The position numbers and the translations under genes are program-made. This document shows, one piece after another, positions 16,968-24,126 of a DNA stretch of 40,466 nt (its first letter is position 1; the number at the start of each line of letters is the position of its first letter). The notes under the pieces were generated by a model. That model searched no databases, had not been told where the DNA came from, and worked only from the letters and a program-made list of their open reading frames with translations. This DNA comes from JABFSC01 sp031389045 (GTDB taxonomy: Bacteria; Desulfobacterota; Binatia; Bin18), in the NCBI GenBank assembly GCA_031389045.1, contig JANMSE010000539.1, forward strand, positions 1 to 40,466, in the 5' to 3' direction.

Positions 16968-18272
16968 CTACATCCTCCTTTCCACGGTTCCGTGGTCAAA
17001 CCTCGATGGGGTAGCAAAAAGTTGGGGCGCGGGATGATGTGAACCACACGCTTCCGTCAGCAGCGTGGCGAACTGTTCCACGATACTCGACCAGTCAAAA
17101 GCGACGATGTGCTCACGTGCCTGTCGTCGTATCCGGAGGAGCGACCACGGCTCACGCACGAGCGTGGCGGCGGAGTCGACGAAGGCGGTCGCGTCTCCAT
17201 ACGGGGCCAGCAGCCCAGTTTCGCCATGACGAATGTGCGCATGGGCCGCGGCGTAGTCATAGGCGAGCACCACCAACCCGCTGGCCATCGCTTCCAGCGT
17301 GACATTGCCAAAGGTTTCCGTTTCACTCGGAAAAAGAAAAATATCCGCCGACGCATAATGGGTCGCGAGCGGCTCACCGGTCTGGAGCCCAGCGAAGATG
17401 AGATCGGGATGGGTGTTCTGAAGGCTGGCGCGCAGGGGGCCATCCCCGACGATGACACACGTGACCGCACCCCCGCGCCGCCGCATGGCGTGGTAGGCCG
17501 TGATCGCAAGGGGGACATTTTTCTCGGGCGCGAGCCGCCCCACGGACAACACCACCAGGTCGTGCTCCGTCACGCCCCACTGCGCCCGGAGTTCCGCGCA
17601 CCGACGTGCCGGAGTGAACCGGTGGCTGTCCACGCCGCGGCCGAGAACCGAGACATTGCGGACGCCAAGGGTATGGAGGCGGTCGCGCTGATCGCTACTC
17701 GGGACCAACGTCCCGTGCGTGCGGTTATGAAAGCCGCGCAGGTAGCGGAAAACCAGAGGTTGCAACCAGCCCACGCGATAGTACGTGGAGTAGCTGTGGA
17801 AGTTTGTATGAAAACCGCTGACGACCGGAATGCCAAGCCGCCGTGCACTGGACAGCGCGGACCATCCCAGCGGTCCTTCCGTCGCCACATACACCACATC
17901 GGGTCGGTGTCGGGCCCACGCACGACGCAACGCGCGTCCCGCCGGCAGGCCAAACTGCATGCCCCCAGACCCAGGCAACGGGAGGCCATGAACCAGGGTC
18001 ACCGCTGAGTCGCGGTGCCCGCCGGCACCATCCGCCAGCCGCTGCCGTGGCCGCACCACGGACACCGTGTGCCCGCGCGTACGGAGTCCTTTCACCAGAT
18101 GGGATAAGGTGAGCGCGACGCCGTTAATCTCCGGGGGATAGGTTTCACTGACGATGCTGATATGTCGCGGCTGGAACGCGCGCTGGGGGGACTCGATCCG
18201 TACCGAAGCCGGAGGCTGGTTCAACGCAATCGGCAAGCGAAGAGCATCGTGAACGAAAGAAGAATTTTGCAC
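16968..18272 (-). CDS. GT4 glycosyltransferase, Agt/lipid glycosyltransferase-like
   Basis: 434 residues from GTG 18272, which follows GGAGG by 11 bp; an upstream GTG at 18335 would add 21 residues without a site. GT4 (GT-B fold) features: N-terminal ISIVSETYPPEINGVALT, the phosphate-binding SVGRLAPEKNV, VIVGDGPLR, and the E-x7-E motif in PSETETFGNVTLEAMASG. This start motif is typical of MgtA/Agt-type enzymes that add hexose from a nucleotide sugar to diacylglycerol or mannosyl lipids. Agt enzymes pair with PlcP to replace phospholipids by glycolipids under phosphate limitation, and a PlcP-like gene lies in the divergent operon. First gene of a three-gene operon; a Pho-like box precedes it. 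Confidence 0.85.
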   Translation of the reverse strand: MQNSSFVHDALRLPIALNQPPASVRIESPQRAFQPRHISIVSETYPPEINGVALTLSHLVKGLRTRGHTVSVVRPRQRLADGAGGHRDSAVTLVHGLPLPGSGGMQFGLPAGRALRRAWARHRPDVVYVATEGPLGWSALSSARRLGIPVVSGFHTNFHSYSTYYRVGWLQPLVFRYLRGFHNRTHGTLVPSSDQRDRLHTLGVRNVSVLGRGVDSHRFTPARRCAELRAQWGVTEHDLVVLSVGRLAPEKNVPLAITAYHAMRRRGGAVTCVIVGDGPLRASLQNTHPDLIFAGLQTGEPLATHYASADIFLFPSETETFGNVTLEAMASGLVVLAYDYAAAHAHIRHGETGLLAPYGDATAFVDSAATLVREPWSLLRIRRQAREHIVAFDWSSIVEQFATLLTEACGSHHPAPQLFATPSRFDHGTVERRM

Positions 18273-18360
18273 TTGTGAGTATTCCTCCAACACAGCCGCC
18301 CCTCCTCTACATGATTTCGCATAGCGTAGTCTCACATTGTTACATGCTGTTGTTCCTCGC

Positions 18361-18389
18361 TTGAAATTTGCGTGACGCGCGTGTGACCG
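18361..18389 (-). promoter_or_regulatory. Pho-box-like array facing the glycosyltransferase operon
   Basis: Minus-strand half-sites CGGTCAC, GCGTCAC and ATTTCAA at exact 11-bp steps. Each keeps the GTCA/TTCA core of the PhoB half-site, but identity to CTGTCAT is moderate. It lies back to back with the stronger plus-strand array at 18410. Confidence 0.5.
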
Positions 18390-18409
18390 CGATCCACGGA
18401 TTCTTCATC

Positions 18410-18454
18410 CTTTCATCTCCGTTTCACACGGGTGTCATTGTTCTCCGCTATATG
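18410..18454 (+). promoter_or_regulatory. PhoB-type promoter: three half-sites plus -10
   Basis: CTTTCAT (18410), GTTTCAC (18421) and GTGTCAT (18432) at exact 11-bp steps. Ten base pairs after the last half-site comes TATATG (18449-18454), a good -10. Classical PhoB promoters such as that of E. coli phoA have the same 10-bp gap, the box replacing the -35. It would start the operon at 18508 with a leader of about 45 nt. Confidence 0.75.
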
Positions 18455-18507
18455 AGAGCCACAGTAGCTCTGGCCCGCCCGTCTAATACTGCCGTGGAGG
18501 AGGACGC

Positions 18508-18852
18508 ATGGAGAAGGATGAGCTCGCGGTGGCCGATCACTTACGCAATCAACTTGGCGTATTCTACTGGACGATGCGGCGCGGTGGTGACCTGGAAATC
18601 GCCGTGCGACAATTGCAAACGGAGGTGTGTTGGACCGAGCGAGAAACCCTCTCTTGGTGTCGCTGCACCCCCCCCACGCTGTTCGCGCGCTGGAGTCAGA
18701 CGCAGCTCACGTCATTATTGGGAGAAGCGAAGCAGGTGCTCAGCCGCGCGGAACAGTGTCTATCCGTGAGGGAGCCGCTTGAGAGCATCCAGCTCGGGGA
18801 GAGCGAGGCTCACGGCGACAACCCGGAAGTCGTTAGTGGACTGTGGGCATGA
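18508..18852 (+). CDS. small soluble protein of unknown function
   Basis: 114 residues, ATG preceded by GGAGGAGG. Mostly helical, with two Trp/Cys-containing segments (CWTERETLSWCRCTPP; LFARWSQTQLTSLLGEAKQVLSRAEQ). No signal peptide or membrane segment. No family recognised. It is the first gene behind the PhoB-type promoter and its TGA overlaps the ATG of the DUF3047 gene, so it is probably translated with it. Confidence 0.7.
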   Translation: MEKDELAVADHLRNQLGVFYWTMRRGGDLEIAVRQLQTEVCWTERETLSWCRCTPPTLFARWSQTQLTSLLGEAKQVLSRAEQCLSVREPLESIQLGESEAHGDNPEVVSGLWA

Positions 18853-19520
18853 CACGGGTCCCGGTGGTGGTCGCACTGGTCGTTGTGCTCCAGGTGGAAA
18901 CTGGGCGGGCGGAGCACCCGCCCGACAAGATCATTTCCTTGGAGACGTTCGAGGCCGCCCCGCTGAAGGGTTTCCCGCCACACTGGGAAAGTCGCGGCGA
19001 TAAAGCCAACGCGCGAGCCATGTACTGGATCGAGCAAGAAGAGGGGAACAAGTTTCTCCATGCGCGCGCGAGCAAGCATGATATCCAAATCGGGCTTGTT
19101 CGCGAGATCGACCCCCAGCGGTTTCCCCGACTGCGGTGGCGGTGGCGAGCCAAACAACTCCCACTCGGCGGCGATGAACGGGCCGCGGCGACCTACCACT
19201 CGGCCGCCGGGGTCTATATCATTTTTGATAGTCGCATCGTTCCCCGCATCCTCAAGTATGTGTGGAGCGCGGCCCTCCCTGTCGGATCGCGGTTGCAGAA
19301 CCCATTCTATTGGCGCGGGCGCACCATCGTGCTTCGCAGTGGCCCCTCCGCCCTCGGCCAATGGCAGCAAGAGACGGTCAATTTCCATCAGGATTACAAG
19401 GACTGCTTCGCCAGCGAGCCTGGGACCGTGCTTGGTATCGCCCTGCTCACCAGCGCCGACGTGTCCAAGAGTGAGGCTGAAGCGGACTATGATGACTTCG
19501 CGCTGCACCCAGCGGAGTAA
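18849..19520 (+). CDS. DUF3047 family exported protein
   Basis: 223 residues. The N-terminus (TRVPVVVALVVVLQVETGRA) is a likely signal peptide. The rest follows the DUF3047 pattern: an early FEAAPLKGFPPHWESRGDKA, then FLHARASKHDIQIGL, FPRLRWRWRAKQLP, GVYIIFDS and a C-terminal ADYDDFAL. DUF3047 is a jelly-roll-like domain of unknown function, often found next to outer-envelope or lipid genes; that association is from memory. The ATG overlaps the preceding stop (ATGA), and an in-frame GTG two codons earlier is possible. Position between the Pho promoter and PlcP suggests an envelope role during phosphate stress. Confidence 0.82.
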   Translation: MTRVPVVVALVVVLQVETGRAEHPPDKIISLETFEAAPLKGFPPHWESRGDKANARAMYWIEQEEGNKFLHARASKHDIQIGLVREIDPQRFPRLRWRWRAKQLPLGGDERAAATYHSAAGVYIIFDSRIVPRILKYVWSAALPVGSRLQNPFYWRGRTIVLRSGPSALGQWQQETVNFHQDYKDCFASEPGTVLGIALLTSADVSKSEAEADYDDFALHPAE

Positions 19521-19526
19521 TGAAAC

Positions 19527-19682
19527 GTGGGTGTCATTGTCAGCCAATGGATTCGCGTCATCATGGCCTCAGGCGCGGAGATTATGATGTCGGGGGTAGG
19601 CGGTATGCTCCTCATCATCATCACTGTCGTCGTCGTCGTGATCATTATTGTCGGCGCCGTGAGGTGGTTCAATCCCCGATAG
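19527..19682 (+). CDS. putative 51-residue single-helix membrane peptide
   Basis: Open frame from GTG 19527 (7 bp after the DUF3047 stop) to TAG 19680-19682; an ATG at 19563 would give 39 residues. The core is an extremely hydrophobic Ile/Val helix (LLIIITVVVVVIIIVGAV) followed by RWFNPR, a normal cytoplasmic anchor. The codons are regular (ATC/GTC) and the gene sits inside the Pho-controlled operon. No clear ribosome site is visible, so it rests on composition and position. It could be a regulator or partner peptide of a membrane enzyme. Confidence 0.45.
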   Translation: MGVIVSQWIRVIMASGAEIMMSGVGGMLLIIITVVVVVIIIVGAVRWFNPR

Positions 19683-19792
19683 CGCGCGCCGAAGTCCCGT
19701 AACAGAAAGTTCAAGACCGTACGATGTCGCTGTAACATCGCGTCGCGAAAATGTACGCATCACGAAGAGTGGTAGGTGTGGAGGTTCGCGGT

Positions 19793-20548
19793 ATGGGAAT
19801 GGATGTGTTACGACAACCGGAATTCATTTTTCCTTCACGGCTCCTGACTGGGATAACATCTGGTGACGAGGTCGATACCCTCATCGTCTCGGATGTCCAT
19901 TTGGGCACCGATCTCAGTCGTCCCGATGCCCTGCTGGCGATGCTCAAAAGCCATGTGTTTCGCCGTCTCATTTTATTGGGCGACATTTTCGACACCCTGG
20001 ATTTTCGTCGCCTTCCGCGCGCGCACTGGCATCTGCTCACGTATATCCGCGCGCTCTGTCAGCCTGAGCAGCGAGTCGAAGTGGTCTGGGTGGAAGGCAA
20101 TCACGATCATCTGCTGTCGATGGTCACTCGCAGTTTTCTCGGCATCCCGATCCACAAGCGGTATGAATGGACGTTCCGTGGACAGCGCTTCCTGGCCATG
20201 CACGGACATCAATTCGACACCTTCATCCATCGGCATCCGGTCATCACCGATGTCGCCTGTTGGGTGTATGAAACCCTCCAGCGCCACGAGGGGAGTGACC
20301 ACCGGTACAGTCGCGCGCTCAAGCACAAGAGTAAGGGGTGGCTGCGCATGTCCGAGGCCGTGGCGACGCGGGCGGCGTCCTACGCCGTGCGCCGCGAGGT
20401 GGACACGATCTTCTGTGGCCACACCCATCGCTCCTTATCGGCCACGTTTGGCGCGGTGACGTATCACAACGCGGGCTGTTGGACCGATACGCCCGCGTCG
20501 TTCATTACCATTGGCACCCGTGGCGTCGAGGTGCATCAATATCACTGA
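19793..20548 (+). CDS. plcP: PlcP-like metallophosphoesterase (UDP-2,3-diacylglucosamine hydrolase fold)
   Basis: 251 residues from ATG 19793, 8 bp after GGAGG; an in-frame ATG at 19751 lacks a site. Complete calcineurin-like metal site: SDVHLG, LLGDIFD, VEGNHDH, MHGHQFD and CGHTHR, followed by YHNAGCWTD, which matches the NxGDW ending of the LpxH/PlcP group. PlcP (first known from Sinorhizobium) hydrolyses phosphatidylcholine and other phospholipids to diacylglycerol under PhoB control, and the diacylglycerol is then glycosylated by Agt. The glycosyltransferase facing the other way and the Pho boxes favour PlcP over LpxH. Likely acts on the inner face of the membrane. Confidence 0.8.
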   Translation: MGMDVLRQPEFIFPSRLLTGITSGDEVDTLIVSDVHLGTDLSRPDALLAMLKSHVFRRLILLGDIFDTLDFRRLPRAHWHLLTYIRALCQPEQRVEVVWVEGNHDHLLSMVTRSFLGIPIHKRYEWTFRGQRFLAMHGHQFDTFIHRHPVITDVACWVYETLQRHEGSDHRYSRALKHKSKGWLRMSEAVATRAASYAVRREVDTIFCGHTHRSLSATFGAVTYHNAGCWTDTPASFITIGTRGVEVHQYH

Positions 20549-20876
20549 GGCGGGACCCCGACCGCGAAAAGGACTCACGATGTCACTGCCCTTCCTCTCG
20601 ACTCTTCACGATCGCTTGTTCGATACGATCCATCGACGCTAACTCATCTATAATACCTGTACTGTCCTCTCTCACCGCGCGGTTCCATCCATGTGTCACT
20701 TAGGTCCACCGCGCCTACGGGGGGCTGTGGCGCTACTGCCTCTTCCTGGGTAAAAAATGACCTCTCTGGTCCGACATGGCAGGGTGGAGTAGCTTCGCGG
20801 CGGCGATATTCACTCGCGTACTTAGCGAAGCACTCCGCGGACCGACAGAAAACGAGAAAGCAAAAGGAGGATTTCC
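20549..20876. other. intergenic region downstream of plcP-like gene
   Basis: 328 bp with no clear gene. It holds a 20-codon open frame after AAGGA (ATG 20580, MSLPFLSTLHDRLFDTIHRR), a TATAAT hexamer near 20650, a weak Pho-like pair (20682-20699) and a 34-codon frame starting at ATG 20776 without a ribosome site. None is supported strongly enough to call. Confidence 0.4.
20682..20699 (+). promoter_or_regulatory. weak Pho-box-like pair upstream of the EEP gene
   Basis: GTTCCAT and GTGTCAC are 11 bp apart on the plus strand. The second fits the PhoB half-site well and the first moderately. No -10 at the expected 10 bp. Reported because it faces another phosphoester hydrolase gene. Confidence 0.35.
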
Positions 20877-20999
20877 GTGACAGATCAAGAGAGGAGAAGA
20901 AGGAATAGACATGCGAAGACGATAGTTTATGGTGCTCCTCGTCCTTGCGGGGAACATAAGAGAACGGTATCGAACAGTGTAAAGTCGATCTTGCTGTGA
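20877..20999 (+). CDS. putative 40-residue leader peptide
   Basis: GTG start 6 bp after a perfect AAAGGAGG, basic N-terminus (DQERRRRNRHAK), TGA stop three bases before the ATG of the EEP gene. It is in the same frame as that gene, so the two are separated only by one stop codon and one sense codon. It may be a coupling leader that lifts ribosomes onto the downstream start, which itself has no ribosome site. An alternative is an N-terminal extension broken by a nonsense mutation. Confidence 0.45.
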   Translation: MTDQERRRRNRHAKTIVYGAPRPCGEHKRTVSNSVKSILL

Positions 21000-21002
21000 T
21001 GC

Positions 21003-21740
21003 ATGATGAGAGTCGCTACCTACAACCTGTTGAAGGGCGGAACAAAACGAATCCATTGGCTCAAGATGATCGCAGAGCACCAAGTCGATTTGCTCCTGGC
21101 TCAGGAATCCGGCCCGCGGGATCACTACCTCCCGCCTCTCACGTATCCCGACCTGCGAGGGCAGGCGGTGTGGGACATGGCCACGCCGAACCGCTGGGGA
21201 AGCGCCATCTTCGCAAAAACCGGCGCTGTGAAACAACTCCAAATCCCGAGATTCAACGGCTGGGTCGTGGGAGCGGAAATCACGGGTTTCGCGTGGCGAC
21301 GTAAGGTCAACCGTCCGCTGACGGTCTTCAGCGTGCACGTGCCGTACGGGCAGGGGGGCTATGTGAAACAAATGCACGCCTTGCTCGACGAGATCGCGCG
21401 CCTTGCCGTCGGGAAAGACGTCATCATCGGCGGGGACTTTAATCTGTCGATCAGCAATGTGCCCAGCGCGGATAAACCGATCAACAAGCGCAATGCGGCG
21501 ATACAAGCACGACTCATGGAAGAATTCGGACTGATGAACTGTTGGCGGGAAGCGAACCCAGGGCGACAACCGGCGCAAACGCTCCGGTGGACGGGAAATC
21601 GCACGATCCCCTATCACTGCGATGGCATTTTCGCGCCTGCGCATTGGAGGACTCGACTGCGGTCGTGCTCCGTATTGTCAGGCGCGGAATGGGATCACCT
21701 GAGTGATCACAATCCCGTCATTGTGACATTTGCAGACTGA
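21003..21740 (+). CDS. endonuclease/exonuclease/phosphatase (EEP) family hydrolase
   Basis: 245 residues with the EEP (DNase I-like) catalytic layout: N-terminal VATYNLLKGG (Asn), LLAQESG (metal-binding Glu), FSVHVPYG, GGDFNLS (Asp/Asn pair) and the C-terminal SDHNPVIV with its Asp-His. Members cleave phosphodiester bonds in nucleic acids, inositol phosphates or sphingomyelin. No signal peptide, so nucleic acid or intracellular substrates are likelier. ATG 21003 or 21006 is possible; neither has its own ribosome site, which fits coupling to the small frame ending at 20999. Its place in a phosphate-scavenging island suggests phosphorus recycling, but DNA repair-type function cannot be excluded. 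Confidence 0.87.
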   Translation: MMRVATYNLLKGGTKRIHWLKMIAEHQVDLLLAQESGPRDHYLPPLTYPDLRGQAVWDMATPNRWGSAIFAKTGAVKQLQIPRFNGWVVGAEITGFAWRRKVNRPLTVFSVHVPYGQGGYVKQMHALLDEIARLAVGKDVIIGGDFNLSISNVPSADKPINKRNAAIQARLMEEFGLMNCWREANPGRQPAQTLRWTGNRTIPYHCDGIFAPAHWRTRLRSCSVLSGAEWDHLSDHNPVIVTFAD

Positions 21741-21784
21741 CGGTGGTTTGATCTAGCGGTGCCACTCTTTGCGGTAGTCCACTG

Positions 21785-21880
21785 CTAAGTAGACCCGCGG
21801 AAATAGTTATGCTCGCAATCTTCAAAAATCATGAGGGAAGTCCTAAAGCTGAGCATAAATCTTTTTGCGGTCCTACTTAG
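21785..21880. repeat. 96-bp palindromic (MITE-like) element
   Basis: Terminal 30-bp arms 21785-21814 and 21851-21880 are inverted copies (24 of 30 identical; both start CTAAGTAG at the outside and end TATGCTC inside) around a 36-bp core. It lies in the 387-bp gap 21741-22127, where nothing else is recognisable. No transposase gene is present. Either a small non-autonomous element or a large transcribed hairpin. Confidence 0.72.
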
Positions 21881-22127
21881 CCATCATTAGACCACCATCT
21901 GGCGCCCACGACGCAAGGTCAGTGGCATATCAGTGAACTCAACATCACTGTACACCTCACGAAAGATGCTCTCGAAGCGTAACGCATCGGCAGCACCGCG
22001 CGAGAGATCTGAAAACTTGCCGTCACGTCTCGTCGCACCGAGATATGGGAAGGCTTCGTGCCGCGGCCCAGGCTGAAAAGTGACTCACAACTGGCCGCTT
22101 GAGTGCGCCAAGGTCGTGTGGACTGAT

Positions 22128-22580
22128 TTAGACCGTGACCTTGAGCCGCCGGCCAACCCGCGTCACGCGCCGGGTTCTTTTCGCTGGAGAGCGAGCCGGG
22201 GTCGTGCGCCATTGCTGGAGCCCACGACGGATATAGTCGGGGTCGAGATTCAGAGCCTCACAAATGGAGACGAAAGAAAAAGGCCATTCCGGCTCGTCAC
22301 GAAAAAACCATTCCTCGGTTTCTTGACCCAAACGACGGGCACGAGGGGTCGTGGCGGTGACATGCGTCTTGAAGCAGGTCACCGCATCGGTGAGGATCGC
22401 GCTGAGCAAGGCGTTCACCCCATGCTTCAGCGCGGACAGTGGCGAGAAAAACTGTTCTGGCAGAATCACATCCTGGGGAACGTCCGTGCTCCGCTCCAGT
22501 CGCATTTCGAGAGGGAGCGCTGAGGAACGTGAAGAAGGCGGCAAGGCGTCTTGTCGTGTGAGTTGCGGGTGTCGCAGCAT
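22128..22580 (-). CDS. conserved hypothetical protein (150 residues)
   Basis: ATG preceded by GGAAGGA at 7-10 bp. The segment LLSAILTDAVTCFKTH, then ETEEWFFRDEPEWPFSFVSI and LDPDYIRRGLQQW, matches a family I have seen repeatedly in deltaproteobacterial, Nitrospira-type and related genomes, always around 120-160 residues with 'EAEEWI...WPFSFENVCEVLG.dP.yiR.gL..W'. Its function is unknown; the helical ending (ICEALNLDPDYIRRGL) suggests a DNA-binding helix-turn-helix (inference). A strong Pho-like array lies 62 bp upstream and points towards this gene. Confidence 0.75.
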   Translation of the reverse strand: MLRHPQLTRQDALPPSSRSSALPLEMRLERSTDVPQDVILPEQFFSPLSALKHGVNALLSAILTDAVTCFKTHVTATTPRARRLGQETEEWFFRDEPEWPFSFVSICEALNLDPDYIRRGLQQWRTTPARSPAKRTRRVTRVGRRLKVTV

Positions 22581-22641
22581 GGAAAAATCCTTCCGATGAG
22601 CTTCCAGGCGAAGAATCCTACGTGGCGGAGGTTACACCACC

Positions 22642-22670
22642 ATGACAGTGCGGAGACATCTTTATGACAG
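22642..22670 (-). promoter_or_regulatory. Pho-box array between the 150-residue gene and the GDPD gene
   Basis: Plus-strand ATGACAG (22642), GAGACAT (22653) and ATGACAG (22664) at exact 11-bp steps; on the minus strand these read CTGTCAT, ATGTCTC, CTGTCAT. The two outer sites are perfect PhoB half-sites. Orientation is towards the minus-strand gene. A weaker plus-oriented series (CTGTGAT 22699, TATTCAC 22710, CAGCCAT 22721), also 11-bp phased, could serve the glycerophosphodiesterase. Confidence 0.72.
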
Positions 22671-22790
22671 GGATTGGGCTGCTCTTTTCGCTAACCTGCT
22701 GTGATCTCTTATTCACGGAACAGCCATTCTCTTGAAACATTCGTTCCGTATGGTCACGAGCAAAATTGTCCGTGACAGGAGGAAAGTGCT

Positions 22791-24032
22791 ATGCGTCAAG
22801 GGTTAGCGATAGTCGGGCTCGCCACGGTTCTCTCAACGTTCCCCAACCAGTCGATGATCGCGTCCGCCGACAACGACAAGAATGGGTCGAAAAAACCGCT
22901 CAATGTCCAAGTCGGTCCACGCCCCTATTACCTGGTCGAAGATATGGACCCAGGGCCGCTCAAGACCGCGCTTCAGCGATGTAGCGACAAGCCGCTCAAG
23001 AAAACCAACTTTTCCATTGGTCACCGCGGCGCACCGCTCCAGTTCCCCGAACATACCAAGGAGTCCTACGAAGCCGCCGCCCGCATGGGAGCTGGGATCG
23101 TGGAATGCGACGTGACGTTCACCAAGGACAAGGAGCTTGTCTGCCGTCACTCGCAGTGTGACCTCCACACCACGACCAATATCCTCGCGACTCCCTTGGC
23201 GGCCAAGTGCTCCGTCCCCTTCACCCCGGCTGATCCCGTGGCTGGGACGCCGGCCCAAGCGCAGTGCTGCACGAGTGACATCACGCTTGATGAGTTCAAG
23301 ACGTTGCGTGGCAAGATGGATGCGTTTAATCCCGATGGCACCACGGTCGCGGAATACCTGGACGGGACTCCGAGCTGGCGCACCGACCTCTACTCCTACG
23401 ATGGCACGCTCTTGAGCCATGCGGAGAGCATTGAGTTATTCAAGACGCTGGATGTGGGGATGACCCCGGAACTCAAGGCGCCCAACGTACCGATGCCATT
23501 CCAAGGGACCTACACACAAGCACAGTATGCCCAGCAGATGATCGACGAATACAAGGCGGCTGGCGTGTCTCCAAGGAAGGTGTGGCCACAATCATTCAGC
23601 CTGAATGACGTACTGTATTGGATTCAGCGCGAGCCCGCCTTTGGCAAGCAGGCGGTCTACCTCGACGATGCCAATGTGCCGAGCGAACTCCCGTCGGCAA
23701 CTGATTTGCGGTCGTATGCCGCGCAAGGCGTGAAGATTGTCGCGCCGCCGATGTGGGCATTGATCGCTTTGCAGGGCAATCGGATTGTGCCCTCCCAGTA
23801 TGCCGCGAATGCCCGCGCGGCCCGTTTGGGTCTCATCACGTGGACCCTCGAGCGGTCCGGGCTCCTCACGGATGGTGGGGGCTTTTACTATCAGACGGTG
23901 AGTCCCGTTATCCATAAGCCAGGAGACATGCTGAACGTGCTTCACGTCCTCGCCAAGGACGTCGGGATTCTCGGCATCTTCTCTGACTGGCCCGGGACGG
24001 TGACGTATTACGCGAACTGTATGGGACGGTAG
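22791..24032 (+). CDS. exported glycerophosphodiester phosphodiesterase (GlpQ-like)
   Basis: 413 residues, ATG 9 bp after AGGAGG, N-terminal signal peptide (cleavage near SMIASA). GDPD active site: His78-Arg79 in IGHRGAP, EHT (Glu87-His88), Glu105/Asp107 in GIVECDVTF and His120 in CRHSQCD. GlpQ enzymes split glycerophosphodiesters from deacylated phospholipids into glycerol-3-phosphate and alcohol. Several paired cysteines (CSVPF...QCC) suggest disulfides in the periplasm. Longer than E. coli GlpQ (about 360) through an insertion after the His120 strand; similar long forms occur in other bacteria and fungi. It ends face to face with the 5'-nucleotidase gene and shares a hairpin terminator with it. 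Pho-type sites lie upstream. Confidence 0.9.
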   Translation: MRQGLAIVGLATVLSTFPNQSMIASADNDKNGSKKPLNVQVGPRPYYLVEDMDPGPLKTALQRCSDKPLKKTNFSIGHRGAPLQFPEHTKESYEAAARMGAGIVECDVTFTKDKELVCRHSQCDLHTTTNILATPLAAKCSVPFTPADPVAGTPAQAQCCTSDITLDEFKTLRGKMDAFNPDGTTVAEYLDGTPSWRTDLYSYDGTLLSHAESIELFKTLDVGMTPELKAPNVPMPFQGTYTQAQYAQQMIDEYKAAGVSPRKVWPQSFSLNDVLYWIQREPAFGKQAVYLDDANVPSELPSATDLRSYAAQGVKIVAPPMWALIALQGNRIVPSQYAANARAARLGLITWTLERSGLLTDGGGFYYQTVSPVIHKPGDMLNVLHVLAKDVGILGIFSDWPGTVTYYANCMGR

Positions 24033-24051
24033 TCGTCTTCCGTGCGCACGG

Positions 24052-24093
24052 ATAGTGGGGAACAGGGCCATGCGTGACCCTGTTCCCCACTAT
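24052..24093. terminator. perfect 16-bp hairpin, bidirectional
   Basis: ATAGTGGGGAACAGGG and its exact complement enclose a 10-nt loop between the convergent GDPD and 5'-nucleotidase genes. No T tract, but the stem is very stable. Confidence 0.8.
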
Positions 24094-24126
24094 GGGCGGA
24101 CGCTTCTCGCACAGGGGAAGTATCCG

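Noticed and set aside
20776..20880. 34-codon frame MAGWSSFAAAIF...
   Set aside because: No ribosome site and no supporting context beyond overlapping the next small frame.
20733..21644. 303-codon minus-strand frame over the EEP gene
   Set aside because: Antisense to a gene with complete EEP motifs; no recognisable domain.
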